A stretch of 16,397 nt of DNA. Source: Clostridiales bacterium (lineage in GTDB: Bacteria; Bacillota; Clostridia; Oscillospirales; Acutalibacteraceae). The notes beneath the pieces are model-generated. The model did no database searches and was not told the origin of the DNA. It was given only the letters and a program-made list of their open reading frames with translations. The stretch covers positions 1-16,397 of the forward strand of contig JAAVYX010000093.1 in assembly GCA_022791355.1 (NCBI GenBank). Direction: 5' to 3'. A program made the position numbers and the translations under genes. Below are positions 13,536 to 16,397 of the stretch, piece after piece (positions within the stretch are counted from its first letter, which is position 1; each line of letters opens with the position of its first letter).

Positions 13536-15962
13536 ATGCGTAAATACACCACAAAGGAAATGACAGAGCTGATTGAAACCAAGCTGTCTCACAACTTCGG
13601 CGTCAAGCCCGCCCAGGCCTCGGACGAGTTTTTTTACAAGTCCTGCGTCATGGTGCTTTTGGATATCATGAAGGAGCGCAACTACAGCTTTATGGATGAA
13701 GCGGTCAAATCTGGCGGCAAGGAGATCTACTACCTGAGCATGGAATTTCTGATGGGCCGTTCCTTCAAAAATACCTTGTATAACCTGGGGCTGGAAAAGG
13801 TTATGTCCCAGACCCTGGATAAAATGGGAGTCCGGCTGGAACGGCTGTACGAGCTGGAGCCCGACCCGGGTCTTGGCAACGGCGGCCTGGGCCGCCTGGC
13901 CGCCTGCTTTTTGGACGGCCTGACCTCCGGAAACTACCCGGCCAGGGGCTACTGCATTAAGTACGACTACGGTATTTTCCGTCAGAAGCTGGTGGAGGGC
14001 TGGCAGACCGAAATGCCCGAGTTCTGGCTGCCCGGCGGCGGGGTCTGGCTGAATGCTCGTCCCGAGTACACTGTGGACGTGAAGTTCGACGGGCGGGTAA
14101 AGGAATGGTGGGACGGTCCCTTCCACCATGTGGAGCAGGAGGACTGCTCGGTGGTGCGGGCCGTTCCCTATGACATGATGGTCGCCGGTAAGGACGGTCG
14201 GGCGGTTAACATCCTGCGGCTGTGGAGCGCCGAAGCCCAGGGCGGTATTGATATGGCCCTCTTTAATCAAGGAGAATACGTCAAGGCCATGGAACGGAAC
14301 GCTATGGCCGAGGTCATCAGCAAGGTCCTCTACCCCGAGGATAACCATATGGAGGGCAAGTCCCTGCGGCTGCGCCAGCAATATTTCCTGGTGTCGGCCT
14401 CCATCCAGGATATCCTCCGCCGTCACCTGGGCAAGTACAATACCCTCAACAACCTCCCCGAAAAGGTGGCCATCCATATCAACGATACCCATCCCGCCCT
14501 CTCCATCCCCGAGCTCATGCGCTTTTTCCTGGACGAGTGCGGCTACACCTGGGACGCGGCCTGGGACCTGGTCACCCGCACCACCGCCTACACCAACCAT
14601 ACCGTCATGCAGGAGGCGCTGGAATGCTGGCAGGTGGATCTGTTCAAGAGCCGGCTGCCCCGTATCTATCAGATCGTAACCGAGATCGACAACCGGTTCC
14701 GCTACCAGGTCTGGTGCGCCACCGGCGACAGCGATTATGTGGAGCGCACGGCCATTATCCAGGGAGGCGTGGTCCGCATGGCCAACCTCTGCGCGGCCGC
14801 CTGTCACAGCATCAACGGGGTGTCCCGGCTGCACAGCGATATCTTAAAGGAGACCGTTTTCCGGGATTACTATAAGCTGACCCCCGAGAAATTCACCAAC
14901 GTCACCAACGGCATCGCCCACCGCCGCTGGCTGTGCCAGGCCAACCCCCTGCTGTCCTCCTACCTGAACGAGCTCATCGGCGAGGGCTACGTCACAGACG
15001 CGTCCCAGCTGGAAAGGCTGATGCAGTTTGCCGACGATAAGACGGTGACCGACAAGCTGGCCCAGATCAAGCGGGCCAATAAGGAACGGCTGGCCGATGC
15101 CATTCAAAAGCAGTACGATATCAAGGTAAATCCCGATTCCATCTTCGATATGCAGGTCAAACGGCTGCACGAGTATAAGCGGCAGCACCTGAACGCCCTG
15201 CACATCATTTCCGATTATCTGGATATCAAGAACAGCCCGAATAAGGAATTTACCCCCAAGACTTATATCTTCGGGGCCAAGGCCGCGGCGGGCTACTATA
15301 TGGCCAAACAGTTCATTCAGATGCTCTGGAAGCTGGGCAAAATCATCAATAACGACCCGGCCGTGCGGGATCTGATCAAGATCGTCTTTATGGAGAACTA
15401 CAACGTCACCCTGGCCGAGCTGATGATGCCGGCGGCCGAGATCAGCGAGCAGATTTCCCTGGCCGGCACCGAGGCCTCGGGTACCGGCAACATGAAGCTG
15501 ATGCTCAACGGCGCCATCACCCTGGGTACCGAGGACGGAGCCAATGTGGAGATCCACGAGGCCGTTGGGGACGACAATATCATTATCTTCGGCATGCGCA
15601 CCGAGGAGGTGGACCACCTCCGGGCCACCGGGTATCATCCCGCCGGCTACTACTATAACAATCCCCAGCTCAAGGCGGCGGTGGACTATATCGGTCAGGG
15701 GGCCTTCTCGGATATCTCCCGCAGTCTGATAACCACCGACCAGTATATGGCCCTGGCCGATTTCGCGGACTACTGTAAGGCCCAGGAGACCGCCACGGCC
15801 CTCTGGCGGGACGCCGACCGTTGGAACCGGATGTCCCTGGTCAACATCGCCAAGGCCGGCCGGTTCGCGGCCGACCGGGCTATTGCCGACTATGCCCGGG
15901 ATATCTGGCATACCAAGCCGGTGCCTGTGTCCGACGCGAAAAAGGGCAGAATTCAGAAATAA
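13536..15962 (+). CDS. glgP: Glycogen phosphorylase
   Basis: This PLP-dependent enzyme releases glucose-1-phosphate from the non-reducing ends of glycogen or other alpha-1,4-glucans, in the cytoplasm. The 808 residues fit the usual bacterial size. Clear signatures are YYLSMEFLMGR, GLGNGGLGRLAACFLDG (about 112-128), INDTHPALSIPELMR, TNHTVMQEALECW, VKRLHEYKRQHLN and the PLP-lysine motif EASGTGNMKLMLNGA, with the cofactor Lys at 654. Maltodextrin and glycogen preference cannot be separated by eye. The ATG gives the usual N-terminus, but the only Shine-Dalgarno-like sequence (AGAAAGG, 13515-13521) is 14 bases away, so initiation may be weak. It has its own promoter and terminator, with no other glycogen genes beside it, and is probably monocistronic. 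Confidence 0.97.
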   Translation: MRKYTTKEMTELIETKLSHNFGVKPAQASDEFFYKSCVMVLLDIMKERNYSFMDEAVKSGGKEIYYLSMEFLMGRSFKNTLYNLGLEKVMSQTLDKMGVRLERLYELEPDPGLGNGGLGRLAACFLDGLTSGNYPARGYCIKYDYGIFRQKLVEGWQTEMPEFWLPGGGVWLNARPEYTVDVKFDGRVKEWWDGPFHHVEQEDCSVVRAVPYDMMVAGKDGRAVNILRLWSAEAQGGIDMALFNQGEYVKAMERNAMAEVISKVLYPEDNHMEGKSLRLRQQYFLVSASIQDILRRHLGKYNTLNNLPEKVAIHINDTHPALSIPELMRFFLDECGYTWDAAWDLVTRTTAYTNHTVMQEALECWQVDLFKSRLPRIYQIVTEIDNRFRYQVWCATGDSDYVERTAIIQGGVVRMANLCAAACHSINGVSRLHSDILKETVFRDYYKLTPEKFTNVTNGIAHRRWLCQANPLLSSYLNELIGEGYVTDASQLERLMQFADDKTVTDKLAQIKRANKERLADAIQKQYDIKVNPDSIFDMQVKRLHEYKRQHLNALHIISDYLDIKNSPNKEFTPKTYIFGAKAAAGYYMAKQFIQMLWKLGKIINNDPAVRDLIKIVFMENYNVTLAELMMPAAEISEQISLAGTEASGTGNMKLMLNGAITLGTEDGANVEIHEAVGDDNIIIFGMRTEEVDHLRATGYHPAGYYYNNPQLKAAVDYIGQGAFSDISRSLITTDQYMALADFADYCKAQETATALWRDADRWNRMSLVNIAKAGRFAADRAIADYARDIWHTKPVPVSDAKKGRIQK

Positions 15963-15986
15963 ATACGAGGCGGCGAAACCAATCAA

Positions 15987-16018
15987 GCGGCGCGGCATTA
16001 TGCCGCGCCGCCCTTTTA
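15987..16018 (+). terminator. Intrinsic terminator of glgP
   Basis: A perfect 10-bp GC-rich stem GCGGCGCGGC / GCCGCGCCGC with loop ATTAT is followed by CCTTTTATAT. It begins 25 bases after the glgP stop codon. Confidence 0.9.
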
Positions 16019-16022
16019 TATG

Positions 16023-16100
16023 CTCCTTGGACGTTTTTGCGAGGGGCTCTGCACCTTTCTTCCTTGCATCCCGGTCTGGCCAAAAGCCAGGCCTTTAGGA
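16023..16100 (+). repeat. Leader segment of the right-edge repeat element
   Basis: This segment precedes the tandem array and aligns with the decayed copy at 1260-1383 on the minus strand, so it belongs to the same larger element. It contains the hairpin GGTCTGGC-CAAAA-GCCAGGCC (16073-16093). The tandem 64-base units start directly after it. Confidence 0.5.
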
Positions 16101-16397
16101 GCGTCCCTTCGCGGGACGCGACGAACATCCAAAGGACGTTCGCCTAAGCGCTCCACTTTGTGGAGCGTCCCTTCGCGGGAAGCGACGAACATCCAAAGGA
16201 CGTTCGCCTAAGCGCTCCACTTTGTGGAGCGTCCCTTCGCGGGAAGCGACGAACGTCCAAAGGACGTTCGCCTAAGCGCTCCACCTCGTGGAGCGTCCCT
16301 TCGCGGGACGCGACGAACGTCCAAAGGACGTTCGCCTAAGCGCTCCACCTTGTGGAGCGTCCCTTCGCGGGAAGCGACGAACGTCCAAAGGACGTTC
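16101..16397 (+). repeat. 64-base tandem repeat array of triple hairpins, cut by the window edge
   Basis: The word GCGTCCCTTCGCGGGA starts at 16101, 16165, 16229, 16293 and 16357, an exact 64-base period, giving four full units and a fifth partial one. Each unit can form three hairpins: GCGTCCC-TTCGC-GGGA(C/A)GC; GAAC(A/G)TCC-AAA-GGACGTTC; and CGCTCCAC-(TTT, CTC or CTT)-GTGGAGCG. Units differ only at a few positions, mostly in loops or single stem bases. Sixty-four is not a multiple of three, so no repeated peptide is encoded. With no variable spacers it is not a CRISPR array. Confidence 0.93.

Noticed and set aside
13470..14834. Open frame of 454 codons antisense to glgP
   Set aside because: It lies opposite the clearly recognised glycogen phosphorylase, has no family resemblance and has the Gly/His/Val-rich make-up typical of antisense frames in GC-rich genes.
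14844..15998. Open frame of 384 codons antisense to the 3' half of glgP
   Set aside because: Same reasoning: shadow of glgP codon bias, no ribosome binding site or motif seen.
16101..16397. CRISPR array
   Set aside because: The whole 64-base unit repeats, with no unique spacers and no cas genes in view.

Overview
The window looks like a chromosomal segment of a GC-rich Clostridia-type Firmicute, most plausibly an Oscillospiraceae/Ruminococcaceae relative. This is inferred from strong AGGAGG-type ribosome binding sites, sigma-A-like promoters, a DUF975 protein, a tandem pair of YfhO-family membrane proteins, and GC-rich intergenic palindromes. No phage, plasmid, transposase, tRNA or rRNA gene was seen.

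Left half, minus strand, reading right to left: a YfbR-type 5'-deoxynucleotidase (5466-4879), a DUF975/CmpB-type fused membrane protein (4666-3035), a malic enzyme (2698-1526) and an endonuclease/exonuclease/phosphatase-fold hydrolase (1163-372). Gaps of about 115 to 410 bases separate them. Promoter-like sequences precede the middle two clearly and the last one weakly, so they are probably separate transcription units. The malic enzyme has a long structured leader carrying a 45-base-spaced direct repeat.

Right half, plus strand: after a divergent intergenic region comes a tight three-gene operon (5878-13099) of polytopic membrane proteins. These are a Gpi18-like GT-C glycosyltransferase and two large tandem YfhO paralogues with 3- and 4-base gaps. 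The operon is probably for glycosylation of an envelope polymer; related YfhO proteins act in teichoic acid glycosylation. A leader able to form a pseudoknot precedes it. All three proteins end in long low-complexity cytoplasmic tails, and the two YfhO tails have opposite charge character. A monocistronic glycogen phosphorylase (13536-15962) follows, with its own promoter and terminator.

Intergenic DNA is the other notable component. The right edge enters an array of 64-base tandem repeats in which each unit contains three short hairpins. A decayed relative of that element lies between the malic enzyme and hydrolase genes. A second dispersed palindromic repeat family has one copy near each end of the window (204-312 minus, 13178-13269 plus). 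The least explained sequences are these repeats, the pseudoknot-capable leader at 5788-5850 and the YfhO pair with divergent tails; no clearly new defence or mobile system is visible.
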